Source: Bacteroidota bacterium (GTDB lineage Bacteria; Bacteroidota; Bacteroidia; Flavobacteriales; Flavobacteriaceae). From it: a stretch of DNA of 7,678 nt. The DNA is taken from the NCBI GenBank assembly GCA_024278565.1, contig JAJRSY010000046.1, positions 1 to 7,678 of the forward strand, read 5' to 3'. Positions 1 through 6,682 of this stretch are shown here, one piece after another; positions within the stretch are counted from its first letter, which is position 1; each line of letters opens with the position of its first letter. The notes beneath the pieces are model-generated. The model ran no database searches. It was given only the letters and a program-made list of their open reading frames with translations, and was not told where the DNA came from. The position numbers and the translations under genes were made by a program.

Positions 1-1031
1 ATACCCACATCAAGGGTTTTCAATTCTTCTTTAGAAGCTAGGTCATAAATTGACAATGTACCCTTACTGGCAAAATCTTTGGCATCGGTACCGTACAGTT
101 TTCCTTCGTGTACGGTCATTGAATAAAAACTTAGTCCTTCAAATTCACTATCGCTAGGCAACGAATCGACTGTTGTTGACATGCTAAAAACAGCTCCGCC
201 TAAATAGTAGTACAGCGTATTGTTATCAATACCCAAATTACCAGGGTGTGCTGTGGTTTCAAAATCTAAAGTCGATTCGACCTCATGGGTAGTTGTGTTT
301 ATTTTCAAAATTGACCCGGCGGTCTCCTCACCACTAAAAGAGGGTTTTCCCGCGCACAAGACCCAAAGGTTACCCGAACTGTCAAATTGCATTGAATTGG
401 GCACATCACCTACCGTAATGGTCGTTGTTACCGAATTGTTCGAGGTATCGATGACCGAAACCTTGTTGTTCTGCCCATGAGCCCCTTGGTGTGCGACATA
501 AACAACCCCATTCTTCGAAAGTATTTTTTCTGGCCCCAAAACCACGGGTATATTACTTTCTACCGCATGGGTCTCTAAATTGATCACCGCAATGTAATCA
601 TCGGTTTCATCAGCGGTATCGCCCCAATTGGTCACATAGCCCTTGCCATTGACCGTCACAAAATACCTTGGGTTGCTAAGGCCTTCTGTAATGGTGGTGG
701 TTTTTTCGAAGGTGTTGCGGTTGACCACGGTTATGGTATTCGAAACGTTGGCGATGATATAGGCTTCATCTTCATAAAACCCGATCGATTGTACAATATT
801 GCCCAAATCGGCATCATTGACTTTATTGTAAATAGCATCCTCGGTTGTCGCCAGATCTTCTGAAATATAGGTGACCGTGCCCGTACCGTTGTTAAAAGGC
901 CCCTCATTTGATACCAAAATACCCTTTTCATAGTCTCCCAATGGGATTACTTGTACCGCATTGTCATCGTTATCACATGAAGTGATGAATAAACCAAGGG
1001 CCGCGGCCCATACCAAATTTTTAATTTTCAT
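1..1031 (-). CDS. Surface lipoprotein beta-propeller, DUF5074/YncE type, BtuG-like (3' end cut off)
   Basis: The reading frame is open from an ATG at 1031 to the window edge (343 codons, no stop). It begins with a lipoprotein signal: MKIKN, a hydrophobic stretch and the lipobox FITSC, with the lipid-carrying Cys at residue 19. The following residues, DNDDN, are acidic and resemble the lipoprotein export signals that send Bacteroidota lipoproteins to the cell surface. The segments EKGILVSNEG, NKVNDADLGNIVQSI and YIIANVSNTITVVN are characteristic of DUF5074 proteins, and VSVIDTSNNSVTTTITVG is a YncE-type propeller blade repeat. The gene starts 5 bases after the btuB stop, so the two are almost certainly co-transcribed and both lie downstream of the cobalamin riboswitch. 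In Bacteroides the propeller lipoprotein BtuG sits beside BtuB and binds cobalamin with high affinity. By position, topology and fold this protein is a strong candidate for that role, but binding is inferred. Probably only a few residues are missing at the C-terminus. Confidence 0.85.
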   Translation of the reverse strand, partial: MKIKNLVWAAALGLFITSCDNDDNAVQVIPLGDYEKGILVSNEGPFNNGTGTVTYISEDLATTEDAIYNKVNDADLGNIVQSIGFYEDEAYIIANVSNTITVVNRNTFEKTTTITEGLSNPRYFVTVNGKGYVTNWGDTADETDDYIAVINLETHAVESNIPVVLGPEKILSKNGVVYVAHQGAHGQNNKVSVIDTSNNSVTTTITVGDVPNSMQFDSSGNLWVLCAGKPSFSGEETAGSILKINTTTHEVESTLDFETTAHPGNLGIDNNTLYYYLGGAVFSMSTTVDSLPSDSEFEGLSFYSMTVHEGKLYGTDAKDFASKGTLSIYDLASKEELKTLDVG

Positions 1032-1036
1032 TTGTT

Positions 1037-2887
1037 TTAAAATTTAAGATTAATCTGTACTTGTGAATTAATACCGGGCATTGGTCTGAATGCCACGTTT
1101 TGATAATTTTCATTGAACAGGTTATTGACCCTTATTGTCAGGGTAGTGTTCAGTTTTGATTTTTTTAAAATTGTTCGTTCGATTCCGATGTTCGAAACCC
1201 AATAGGCCGATAGTGAATCGGTATTATCGGTGGTGGTAAATACCGATCCATTGTACAGCAGTTGGTAGTACAGGCTCCATTTGCCGTAGCAATAGGCAAA
1301 ACTGCCCGTAAACGTATGTTCGGGAACATAAATAAGTTGTTTTTGACTTTCATTATCTATCGATCTGGTATAGGCATATTGGTTTTTCAAAAGTATTTTA
1401 TGAAAGCCCATGTTCACCTCAATATCGGCATCGACCTCTAAACCGTATTGGGTCACTTCTTTGATATTGATGGGAGACCAGACCCCCCCTTCATTTGGCC
1501 GCCATTGGATCAAGTCATCGGAAGCGATATAGTAGCCCGTTAAATTCAACCGATACCCTTTTTTCTCAAAGGTGTTTCCCATTTCGATCTGATATGAGCT
1601 TTCGGGCACGATATTTTTGTTTCCGCTCGCCCCTGCCCCTGTCCAGTACAGGTCATTGAAAGTGGGGATCCTATAATTCTTTGAAGCGTTCAGGTTTATA
1701 GTGTAACCATCCGTCAATATATACTTGCCATCGAGCGAAAAAACAAAGGGCCTCTCATAATCATCGACCCAATCTTTGCGTAGATTGAGCCCGTAAGTCA
1801 ATTTTTTATTGATTTCATGTGATAATAAGAACAGTAACGCAGCTTGGTTTCTGTTTGCCTTCTCGATCGAACTTCCTTCGGCCTTTATCAAGTTAAGATC
1901 AAAAATGCCGTTTACGGTAATCTTGCCCAAATTGTATTTATGATCATAGTTCAATACGCCTGTCTTTGATTTTCCAAAACTGAAGTCGTTGGTCTCTTTA
2001 TTGGCAAAGTAGCGGTAGCGCTCATACAAATGCGCAACCTTCAAACGGGATACCCTTTTGCCCTTGAAGCTGACCCATTCCAATAAGGAGCGTGAGTCCA
2101 GGTTTCTGTAATTATCATTTGATGGGGCGGTCAGCGTGCCCGAGAAATTCCGGTTACCTATAAAAGTATTGTGGTAAAACTTGATCAGGTTATTGTCTGA
2201 AATAAAATACCCCAAATTGGTATTTAGACCAATATTCTTAAAGGCTCCGTTTTCATTTCGTTGATCGGTTCCCAAATAGTTGTAATCGTTGTCTGAGCTT
2301 GTATAATCGGCATTAAAGCCCCATGAGAATTTTTCTGTTCCGTATGCTATCTTGTAACTGGCATTAGTGGTATTAAAACTACCGTACCCCAATCGCAGCT
2401 TGTTTTGTAAATGCTCTTCAAAACGGAAGGTGTTGTTCAGATGAATGCTTCCACCTACCGCACCACTACCGTACTGTGTGCTTCCGCCCCCACTTCGTAT
2501 GATGATATTATCATAATTATGAGCTGTTATGGTATTGAAATCGGTCTGCCCGTTCAATTGTGAATTGATATTGACCCCATTCCATATTACTGCGGTATGA
2601 CGTGCGTTGGTGCCACGAAAAGAGGGTGATGATACCATACCGTATCCGTTCTCCTTAAAATAAATGGTGGAATTGTAGCGAAGTATATCGGTAAGTGAAA
2701 AATTATTTTTTGCTATGGTAGAATCTGAAAGTGCCCTTGTTTTTATTCCGTTGGAAAACCGGTACAGTTTGACATCACTGAGCACCACCTCTTGCAAAAC
2801 GATGGTACTGTCGTTTTGGGCGTAGGCAACTAGTGCGAACGGAAGCAATACTGTAAATAATGATGTTCGCTTGTGTAACATATTCAT
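1037..2887 (-). CDS. btuB: TonB-dependent outer-membrane cobalamin receptor BtuB
   Basis: This 616-residue protein is close in length to E. coli BtuB. A signal peptide covers residues 1-23, with likely cleavage after AYA. Next comes a TonB-box-like stretch (QEVVLSDVKL, around 32-41), then the plug domain, which contains SFRGTNARHTAVIWNGVNIN and the plug-end motif GGGSTQYGSGAVGGSIHL. The rest is beta-barrel rich in aromatic and Asn residues, with the late motif NLFNENYQN and a final Phe typical of outer-membrane barrels. It would carry cobalamin through the outer membrane using TonB/ExbBD energy, none of which is encoded here. The substrate assignment rests mainly on the cobalamin riboswitch directly upstream and the ABC importer across the gap; the family alone also includes siderophore and heme receptors. 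An in-frame ATG two codons downstream (2881) is an alternative start. I chose 2887 because the signal peptide works with either. Confidence 0.92.
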   Translation of the reverse strand: MNMLHKRTSLFTVLLPFALVAYAQNDSTIVLQEVVLSDVKLYRFSNGIKTRALSDSTIAKNNFSLTDILRYNSTIYFKENGYGMVSSPSFRGTNARHTAVIWNGVNINSQLNGQTDFNTITAHNYDNIIIRSGGGSTQYGSGAVGGSIHLNNTFRFEEHLQNKLRLGYGSFNTTNASYKIAYGTEKFSWGFNADYTSSDNDYNYLGTDQRNENGAFKNIGLNTNLGYFISDNNLIKFYHNTFIGNRNFSGTLTAPSNDNYRNLDSRSLLEWVSFKGKRVSRLKVAHLYERYRYFANKETNDFSFGKSKTGVLNYDHKYNLGKITVNGIFDLNLIKAEGSSIEKANRNQAALLFLLSHEINKKLTYGLNLRKDWVDDYERPFVFSLDGKYILTDGYTINLNASKNYRIPTFNDLYWTGAGASGNKNIVPESSYQIEMGNTFEKKGYRLNLTGYYIASDDLIQWRPNEGGVWSPINIKEVTQYGLEVDADIEVNMGFHKILLKNQYAYTRSIDNESQKQLIYVPEHTFTGSFAYCYGKWSLYYQLLYNGSVFTTTDNTDSLSAYWVSNIGIERTILKKSKLNTTLTIRVNNLFNENYQNVAFRPMPGINSQVQINLKF

Positions 2888-2888
2888 A

Positions 2889-2909
2889 AGACCTTTTACC
2901 CGAAAGTCC
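2889..2909 (-). promoter_or_regulatory. Candidate hairpin over the btuB ribosome-binding region
   Basis: Reading the minus strand, GGACUUU (2909-2903) can pair with AAGGUCU (2895-2889), giving seven pairs including two G-U, around the 7-base loop CGGGUAA. The stem contains the only AAGG Shine-Dalgarno-like bases before the btuB ATG at 2887. No U-run terminator lies between aptamer and start, so control of translation initiation is more likely than transcription termination. The pairing is seen by eye; its role as expression platform is inference. Confidence 0.4.
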
Positions 2910-2928
2910 GTTTAAACCAGTTCATGAT

Positions 2929-3166
2929 CCTGGCAGGTCTCCTGACTTGCAATTCGCTTTACAACCTTCCCACAGTCACCTAAAAATTCAGTGCTTGCAG
3001 TGGTATTGTAATGTACAACGACTCGTTCGTTTATTGAACAAGGTACCGAAACAGCTTCGGCACATGCTTACAGTTGCGGGAACAGTTCCAGAATGTCCAT
3101 AAATAGTAATGAAGTCACTGGATTCCCTTTTAATTCCATCTCCTTTGAGAGATGAAAACCAAAATA
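2929..3166 (-). ncRNA. Cobalamin (B12) riboswitch aptamer
   Basis: The conserved blocks of the cobalamin riboswitch family appear in order on the minus strand. They are AAAAGGGAATCCAGTG (about 3132-3116), TTCCCGCAACTGTAA (about 3082-3068), CCACTGCAAGCACTG (around 3003-2989), TGGGAAGG (2972-2965), and the B12 box AAGTCAGGAGACCTGCC (2948-2932). The 5' end is placed just downstream of the candidate -7 element at 3172-3179, so the leader is nearly all aptamer. The ATG of btuB lies about 41 bases after the B12 box. When adenosylcobalamin or a related corrinoid binds, expression of btuB and the following propeller lipoprotein is expected to fall. The exact ends and the corrinoid preference cannot be read from the sequence. 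Confidence 0.95.
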
Positions 3167-3171
3167 CGGGT

Positions 3172-3200
3172 CAAAAATATAGTATTGTCATGAAGTAAAA
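3172..3200 (-). promoter_or_regulatory. Candidate promoter of the btuB riboswitch operon
   Basis: On the minus strand, TATTTTTG (3179-3172) fits the Bacteroidota -7 consensus TAnnTTTG exactly. A TTTT (3200-3197) about 17 bases upstream is a one-mismatch -33 element. The start would fall near 3167, immediately before the riboswitch aptamer, which is the expected arrangement. Confidence 0.55.
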
Positions 3201-3203
3201 GCT

Positions 3204-3349
3204 ATAAACAGCTTATTTTTTTGTTGAACTTGATGACCGACCAAATGAACCCGATAATAAAAGGTATTAAACGACTATCGGTTAAAGTCCGACCAATTGC
3301 CCTATCGCATTCCGCTTTTCGCTTTACGTTTTTCTGTGTTCCTGAGCTA
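3204..3349. other. Non-coding part of the divergent gap, no recognised element
   Basis: No convincing gene is seen on either strand. An imperfect inverted repeat, CCGATA (3251-3256) with TATCGG (3276-3281) and a 19-base loop, is the only structure noted. It has no T-run and no obvious function. The stretch carries no second B12 box oriented toward the rightward operon. Confidence 0.5.
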
Positions 3350-3350
3350 G

Positions 3351-3389
3351 AGATCGCTTCGCTTCGCTCGCGAAGACGTTTACGATGAC
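3351..3389. repeat. Degenerate REP-like palindromic element
   Basis: CTTCGC (3357-3362) pairs with GCGAAG (3370-3375) around a 7-base loop. The flanks AGAT and GATGAC complete a pattern like the dispersed palindrome whose usual form runs GTCATTGCGAGCGAAGCG and on to CAATCTC, read here on the minus strand. Such repeats occur in many copies in intergenic DNA of many bacteria, including Bacteroidota. This copy is altered (CGCGAAGACG in place of the usual CGCAATGACG). Identification is from memory of the motif; one copy alone cannot prove a repeat family. Confidence 0.45.
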
Positions 3390-3395
3390 TTTTGT

Positions 3396-3403
3396 TACCT
3401 TGC
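3396..3403 (+). promoter_or_regulatory. Candidate -7 element of the btuF-btuC-btuD operon
   Basis: The sequence TACCTTGCACC resembles the common flavobacterial TAnnTTTGCACC start-site region but is one T short. It would place the RNA start near 3408, about 25 bases before the ATG at 3434. No good -33 TTTG was found at the right spacing, so the call is tentative. Confidence 0.35.
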
Positions 3404-3433
3404 ACCACAAACCCTGATTCTCTAAAAACAGTT

Positions 3434-4576
3434 ATGAGGAACATTTTTTTTGTCAGTATTATCATCTGCCTTCTTTCATGTAAAGAACGAGTAAAAGAAA
3501 CCTTGCCGATTGCCCAAGTGCCGGGTGAGGTCCTTGCCCATGCCAAGGGGTTTACCCTTGAAAAAACAAGTAACGGGCTTACGATCATCAAAGTCTTATC
3601 ACCTTGGCCCAATGCGCAATCGGGTTTTACCTATGCTCTGGTGCCCAAAAATCTATTGGCATCGATCACCCTGAACAACGATGAATACGATGCCATAGTG
3701 ACCGTGCCCGTTGAACGTATGGTGCTTACCTCTACCACCCATATTCCCGCTTTGGAAGCTTTGGGGGTCGAAGATAAACTGGTTGGTTTTTCCGAGACCG
3801 ATTATATTTCCTCAGAAAAAACAAGAAAACGCATTGATGCCGGTCTTGTCAAAGAACTGGGCAGCAACGAATCGATAAACACCGAAATGGTTATAGCACT
3901 GAACCCCGGGGTGGTGATTGGTTTTGCCGTGGATGGCCAGAACAAGGCCTATGAAACCTTGCAACGTTCGAACATTGCTGTGGTGTACAATGGTGATTGG
4001 GCCGAGGAAACCCCTTTGGGAAAAGCCGAATGGATTAAATTTTTCGCCCCTTTCTTTGAACGAGAAGCAATGGCCGACCGTATTTTCGAAAAAATAGAGC
4101 ACTCATATAATGAGGCCCGATCATTGGCGAAAACCGCAAAACAATCCCCCACAGTACTTGAAGGTGCCCTGTATAAAGATGTTTGGTACCTACCCGGTGG
4201 TAACAGTTGGGCAGCCCAGTTTTTAGAAGATGCCAATGCCAACTACCTATGGAAGGACACCCCAGAGACGGGTAGCATTTCTTTGAGTTGGGAAAGCGTT
4301 TTAGAAACCGCACAGGATGCCCAATTCTGGATCGGCCCCGCACAGTTCACCAGCTATACAGACATGTCAAAAGACAGCCCGCATTACAAACAGTTCAATG
4401 CTTTTAAAAAGAAGCAGGTGTTTACCTTTGCAGCCACCAAAGGAGCAACAGGTGGACTGCTATATTATGAACTGGCTCCGCAAAGGCCCGATCTGGTGCT
4501 GAAAGACCTGATTTCCATTTTACACCCTGAACTATTGCCCGAACACCGACCGTTCTTTTTCAAACCCTTGGAATAA
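3434..4576 (+). CDS. btuF: Cobalamin ABC transporter substrate-binding lipoprotein, BtuF-like
   Basis: The ATG at 3434 gives a 380-residue lipoprotein: MRNIFF, a hydrophobic stretch and lipobox LLSC with Cys at residue 16. A longer frame from TTG at 3392 is less likely because it would put 14 residues before the signal and overlap the candidate promoter. Residues about 90-365 form a periplasmic binding protein domain of the BtuF/FecB class. It opens with VPVERMVLTSTTHIPALEALG and includes PLGKAEWIKFFAPFF (about 194-208) and the terminal motif RPDLVLKDLI plus SILHPELLP. About 70 extra residues precede the domain, usual in Bacteroidota members and longer than E. coli BtuF. It would bind substrate in the periplasm and deliver it to the permease encoded 2 bases downstream. 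Cobalamin is inferred from the divergent riboswitch-btuB unit; the fold alone would also allow an iron-siderophore or heme substrate. Confidence 0.87.
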   Translation: MRNIFFVSIIICLLSCKERVKETLPIAQVPGEVLAHAKGFTLEKTSNGLTIIKVLSPWPNAQSGFTYALVPKNLLASITLNNDEYDAIVTVPVERMVLTSTTHIPALEALGVEDKLVGFSETDYISSEKTRKRIDAGLVKELGSNESINTEMVIALNPGVVIGFAVDGQNKAYETLQRSNIAVVYNGDWAEETPLGKAEWIKFFAPFFEREAMADRIFEKIEHSYNEARSLAKTAKQSPTVLEGALYKDVWYLPGGNSWAAQFLEDANANYLWKDTPETGSISLSWESVLETAQDAQFWIGPAQFTSYTDMSKDSPHYKQFNAFKKKQVFTFAATKGATGGLLYYELAPQRPDLVLKDLISILHPELLPEHRPFFFKPLE

Positions 4577-4578
4577 AT

Positions 4579-5610
4579 TTGGATAAACCACTGAAATATC
4601 GAATCCCGTTTTTACTGCTACTGCTTGTATTGGTCGTTTGTTTTGTGTTCAACATTAGTTTGGGCTCGGTCTCTATTCCCTTTAAAGACACCTTGAACGC
4701 TGTTTTTTACGGCAACGTGCAAAATGAACCATGGGCGTATATTATATGGAACTACCGAATACCCAAAGCCTTTACCGCCCTACTGGTAGGTAGCGGACTT
4801 GCATTGAGCGGACTCTTGATGCAGACCCTTTTTCGTAACCCCTTAGCAGGTCCTTTTGTTTTGGGCATCAGCTCGGGGGCAAGTTTGGGGGCGGCTCTAT
4901 TGATCATGGGGTCCTCGCTCTTTTCAGGCGTATTGGCATTCGGGTTTGTTACCAATATTACACTGGCAATAGCTTCTAGTTTGGGGAGTTTTTTGGTGTT
5001 ATTGGCCGTAATGACCGTTGCCTCAAAAGTAAAGGACACAATGGCCCTCTTGATAATAGGCTTGATGTTCGGAAGCATCACGGCGGCCGTGGTAAGTGTG
5101 CTCTCGTACTTCACCAATGCCGAAAAATTGCAACAGTACGTCTACTGGTCTTTTGGCAGCCTCGGCAATCTGTCTTGGTCGCAGTTATCGTTATTGACGG
5201 GAATCATTTTGATCGGAACCCTATTGGGCATCGCTTCAATAAAGACCTTGAACGCCTTATTATTGGGTGAGAATTATGCACGCAGTTTAGGGGTGGACCT
5301 AAAAAAATCACGCTACATCATTATCATTGCCATGGGGTTGTTAGCGGGCGGGGTTACCGCCTTTGCAGGTCCGATCGCATTTATTGGTCTTGCCGTACCC
5401 CATTTGACCCGTCAAATTTTCAACACCACCGACCATAAAATTTTAGTGCCGGCCGTTTTGGTATATGGTGCCATTATAATGCTGCTCTGTGACACCGTGG
5501 CCCAATTGCCCAACTCGGCAAGCGTGTTGCCCATTAACGCAATTACCAGTATTTTAGGGGCACCCGTGGTTATTTGGTTGTTGGTTCGTAAACAGAAGAT
5601 GGTGTTTTGA
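4579..5610 (+). CDS. btuC: FecCD-family ABC permease, BtuC-like
   Basis: This 343-residue membrane protein begins at a TTG codon two bases after the btuF stop. No ATG or GTG gives the complete first helix, so translational coupling with btuF is likely. The family hallmarks are in order: a first helix at about 9-29; the segment GLALSGLLMQTLFRNPLAGP (73-92) followed by LGISSGASLGAA; the cytoplasmic coupling loop GENYARSLGV (230-239), which contacts the ATPase; GPIAFIGLAVPHLTR (264-278); and PINAITSILGAPVVIWLL (318-335). Length and hydrophobicity fit the ten-helix BtuC/FhuB fold, acting as a homodimer with two ATPase subunits. It would form the inner-membrane channel for cobalamin. The substrate is taken from the neighbourhood, since FecCD permeases also serve siderophores and heme. 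Confidence 0.9.
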   Translation: MDKPLKYRIPFLLLLLVLVVCFVFNISLGSVSIPFKDTLNAVFYGNVQNEPWAYIIWNYRIPKAFTALLVGSGLALSGLLMQTLFRNPLAGPFVLGISSGASLGAALLIMGSSLFSGVLAFGFVTNITLAIASSLGSFLVLLAVMTVASKVKDTMALLIIGLMFGSITAAVVSVLSYFTNAEKLQQYVYWSFGSLGNLSWSQLSLLTGIILIGTLLGIASIKTLNALLLGENYARSLGVDLKKSRYIIIIAMGLLAGGVTAFAGPIAFIGLAVPHLTRQIFNTTDHKILVPAVLVYGAIIMLLCDTVAQLPNSASVLPINAITSILGAPVVIWLLVRKQKMVF

Positions 5611-5712
5611 TCTAGGCTACGATCAGTCACCCAACATCGACATGACAAAACTAAAAAACACGACCAATCTTCAAATAATCTATAACTTCTTACCTTTACT
5701 GAAAAATAAGCC
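5611..5712 (+). other. Spacer between permease and ATPase genes
   Basis: This spacer of about 100 bases is unusually long for an otherwise tight operon. It contains a short inverted repeat beginning in the permease stop (TGATC 5608-5612, GATCA 5621-5625) and a weak -7-like TACCTTTA at 5691-5698. There is also a 46-codon frame starting at ATG 5642 and running out of frame into the ATPase gene, ending at TGA 5780-5782. None of these is convincing alone. Confidence 0.4.
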
Positions 5713-6501
5713 ATCAGCATCAAACAAGAAAATACCACGCTCAAAACAAGCAACCTATTTATCGGCTACAAATCGTTGGTGATTGCAAAAAATATTGATT
5801 TTTCATTATCGTCAGGTGAACTGGCGGCCATTGTCGGCATAAACGGTATCGGCAAATCAACCTTGCTACGTACCTTGGGCAAGGTACAACCCAAGCTTTC
5901 GGGAGAAATTATTATAAACGGAAAACCACTGAATTCTTATGGTCCTCGTGAATTGGCCGCTCAAATCAGTGTGGTATTGACAGAGCCGATCGCTTCAAAA
6001 AACATGACCGTTCTCGAATTGATTTCTTTGGGAAGACAACCCTATACCAATTGGATCGGTACTTTATCTGACGCAGACCAATCTAAAATAAAAGAGTCCG
6101 TTCAGCTGATGGCCTTAGGGGATCTGCAGCACAAAAAATGCCATGAACTCAGTGACGGACAGTTGCAACGGGTGATGATCGCACGTGCCCTGGCACAGGA
6201 TACCGCCATCATTTTGCTTGACGAACCCACCACGCATTTGGACCTATACCACAAAGTACAGATTCTAAAATTGCTGAAAAAGATTGTGCGGCAAACAAAC
6301 AAGACCATATTGTTCACCAGCCATGAAATCGAAATGGCCATTCAGCTTTGTGATAAAATCTTGATATTGGACAATGGTGAAAACCCTTTCGAACGGCCCA
6401 CCGAACTAATTGCACAAAAGAGGTTTGAAAAATTATTTCCTGCCGATACGATTGAGTTCGACGCTGCTACGGCTTCGTTTAGAATTAGCAAAGGGCAGTA
6501 G
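5713..6501 (+). CDS. btuD: ABC transporter ATPase, BtuD-like, with no canonical start at its conserved N-terminus
   Basis: The ATPase frame is open from just after a TAA at 5707 to 6501. The first ATG/GTG/TTG codon is TTG at 5776, which gives 241 residues. The translation just upstream reads SIKQENTTLKTSNLFIGYKS, a normal ABC N-terminus including the A-loop Tyr that stacks on ATP adenine. I therefore start it at ATC 5713 (262 residues); ATC 5719 is an alternative. In this numbering the motifs are Walker A GINGIGKST (42-50), VVLTE at the Q-loop (Glu91 where Gln is usual), signature LSDGQ (146-150), Walker B IILLDE (166-171), D-loop THLD and the switch His204 in FTSHE. It would form the energising dimer under the BtuC-like permease. 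Either initiation is non-canonical, or the start codon is mutated or misread, or a shorter protein without the A-loop is made. Confidence 0.82.
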   Translation: MSIKQENTTLKTSNLFIGYKSLVIAKNIDFSLSSGELAAIVGINGIGKSTLLRTLGKVQPKLSGEIIINGKPLNSYGPRELAAQISVVLTEPIASKNMTVLELISLGRQPYTNWIGTLSDADQSKIKESVQLMALGDLQHKKCHELSDGQLQRVMIARALAQDTAIILLDEPTTHLDLYHKVQILKLLKKIVRQTNKTILFTSHEIEMAIQLCDKILILDNGENPFERPTELIAQKRFEKLFPADTIEFDAATASFRISKGQ

Positions 6502-6562
6502 GCAGGTTTTATACGATAAATTTCCCTTTTCTGTTCAATAGAATACCTTTTTACCGGATTGT

Positions 6563-6594
6563 CCTCCCCCCGACCCCTCCAGAGGGAGGGGGGC
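6563..6594. repeat. GC-rich palindrome resembling a dispersed Bacteroidota intergenic repeat
   Basis: CCCCTCC (6574-6580) pairs with GGAGGGG (6585-6591) around loop AGAG, inside a wider C-run/G-run stretch. No T-run follows on either strand, so a standard intrinsic terminator is unlikely. Similar CCCCTCC/GGAGGGG hairpins are often scattered through Bacteroidota intergenic DNA. Confidence 0.5.
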
Positions 6595-6640
6595 AGATCC
6601 TGCAAAAAGCTGGAAATTCATAGGTGTCTAGAAACGCCCC

Positions 6641-6682
6641 CTCCCTTCCAGGGAGAGTCAGCCTGCCTGCCGGACAGGCAGG
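6641..6682. repeat. Double palindrome: CTCCCT hairpin followed by CCTGCCTG hairpin
   Basis: There are two adjacent perfect hairpins. CTCCCT (6641-6646) pairs with AGGGAG (6650-6655), and CCTGCCTG (6662-6669) pairs with CAGGCAGG (6675-6682) around loop CCGGA. The second is a well-known type of dispersed palindrome in Bacteroidota and other genomes. There is no T-run. Together with the palindrome at 6563-6594 this looks like a small repeat cluster at an operon boundary. Confidence 0.55.

Noticed and set aside
220..480. 86-residue plus-strand frame inside the propeller gene
   Set aside because: The minus strand here encodes a clear lipoprotein propeller with family motifs in one uninterrupted frame; the plus-strand frame is its shadow.
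3251..3281. Inverted repeat CCGATA/TATCGG as an operator
   Set aside because: It is short, has a 19-base loop, is far from both candidate promoters, and there is no local regulator gene to bind it.
3202..3612. 136-residue open frame on the minus strand across the divergent gap
   Set aside because: It overlaps the btuF gene on the opposite strand, spans the palindrome and promoter region, has no recognisable domain and has the skewed composition of a non-coding read.
4752..5117. 121-residue minus-strand frame inside the permease gene
   Set aside because: It lies antisense to a gene with intact FecCD motifs and shows no domain or signal of its own.
5642..5782. 46-codon frame starting at ATG in the btuC-btuD spacer
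   Set aside because: It overlaps the ATPase coding region in another frame, has no family resemblance and lacks a clear ribosome site. It is kept only as a possible partner in a frameshift explanation of the missing btuD start.
6574..6591. Rho-independent terminator for the btu importer operon
   Set aside because: The stem is strong but no T-run follows on either strand, so it does not fit the standard terminator form.
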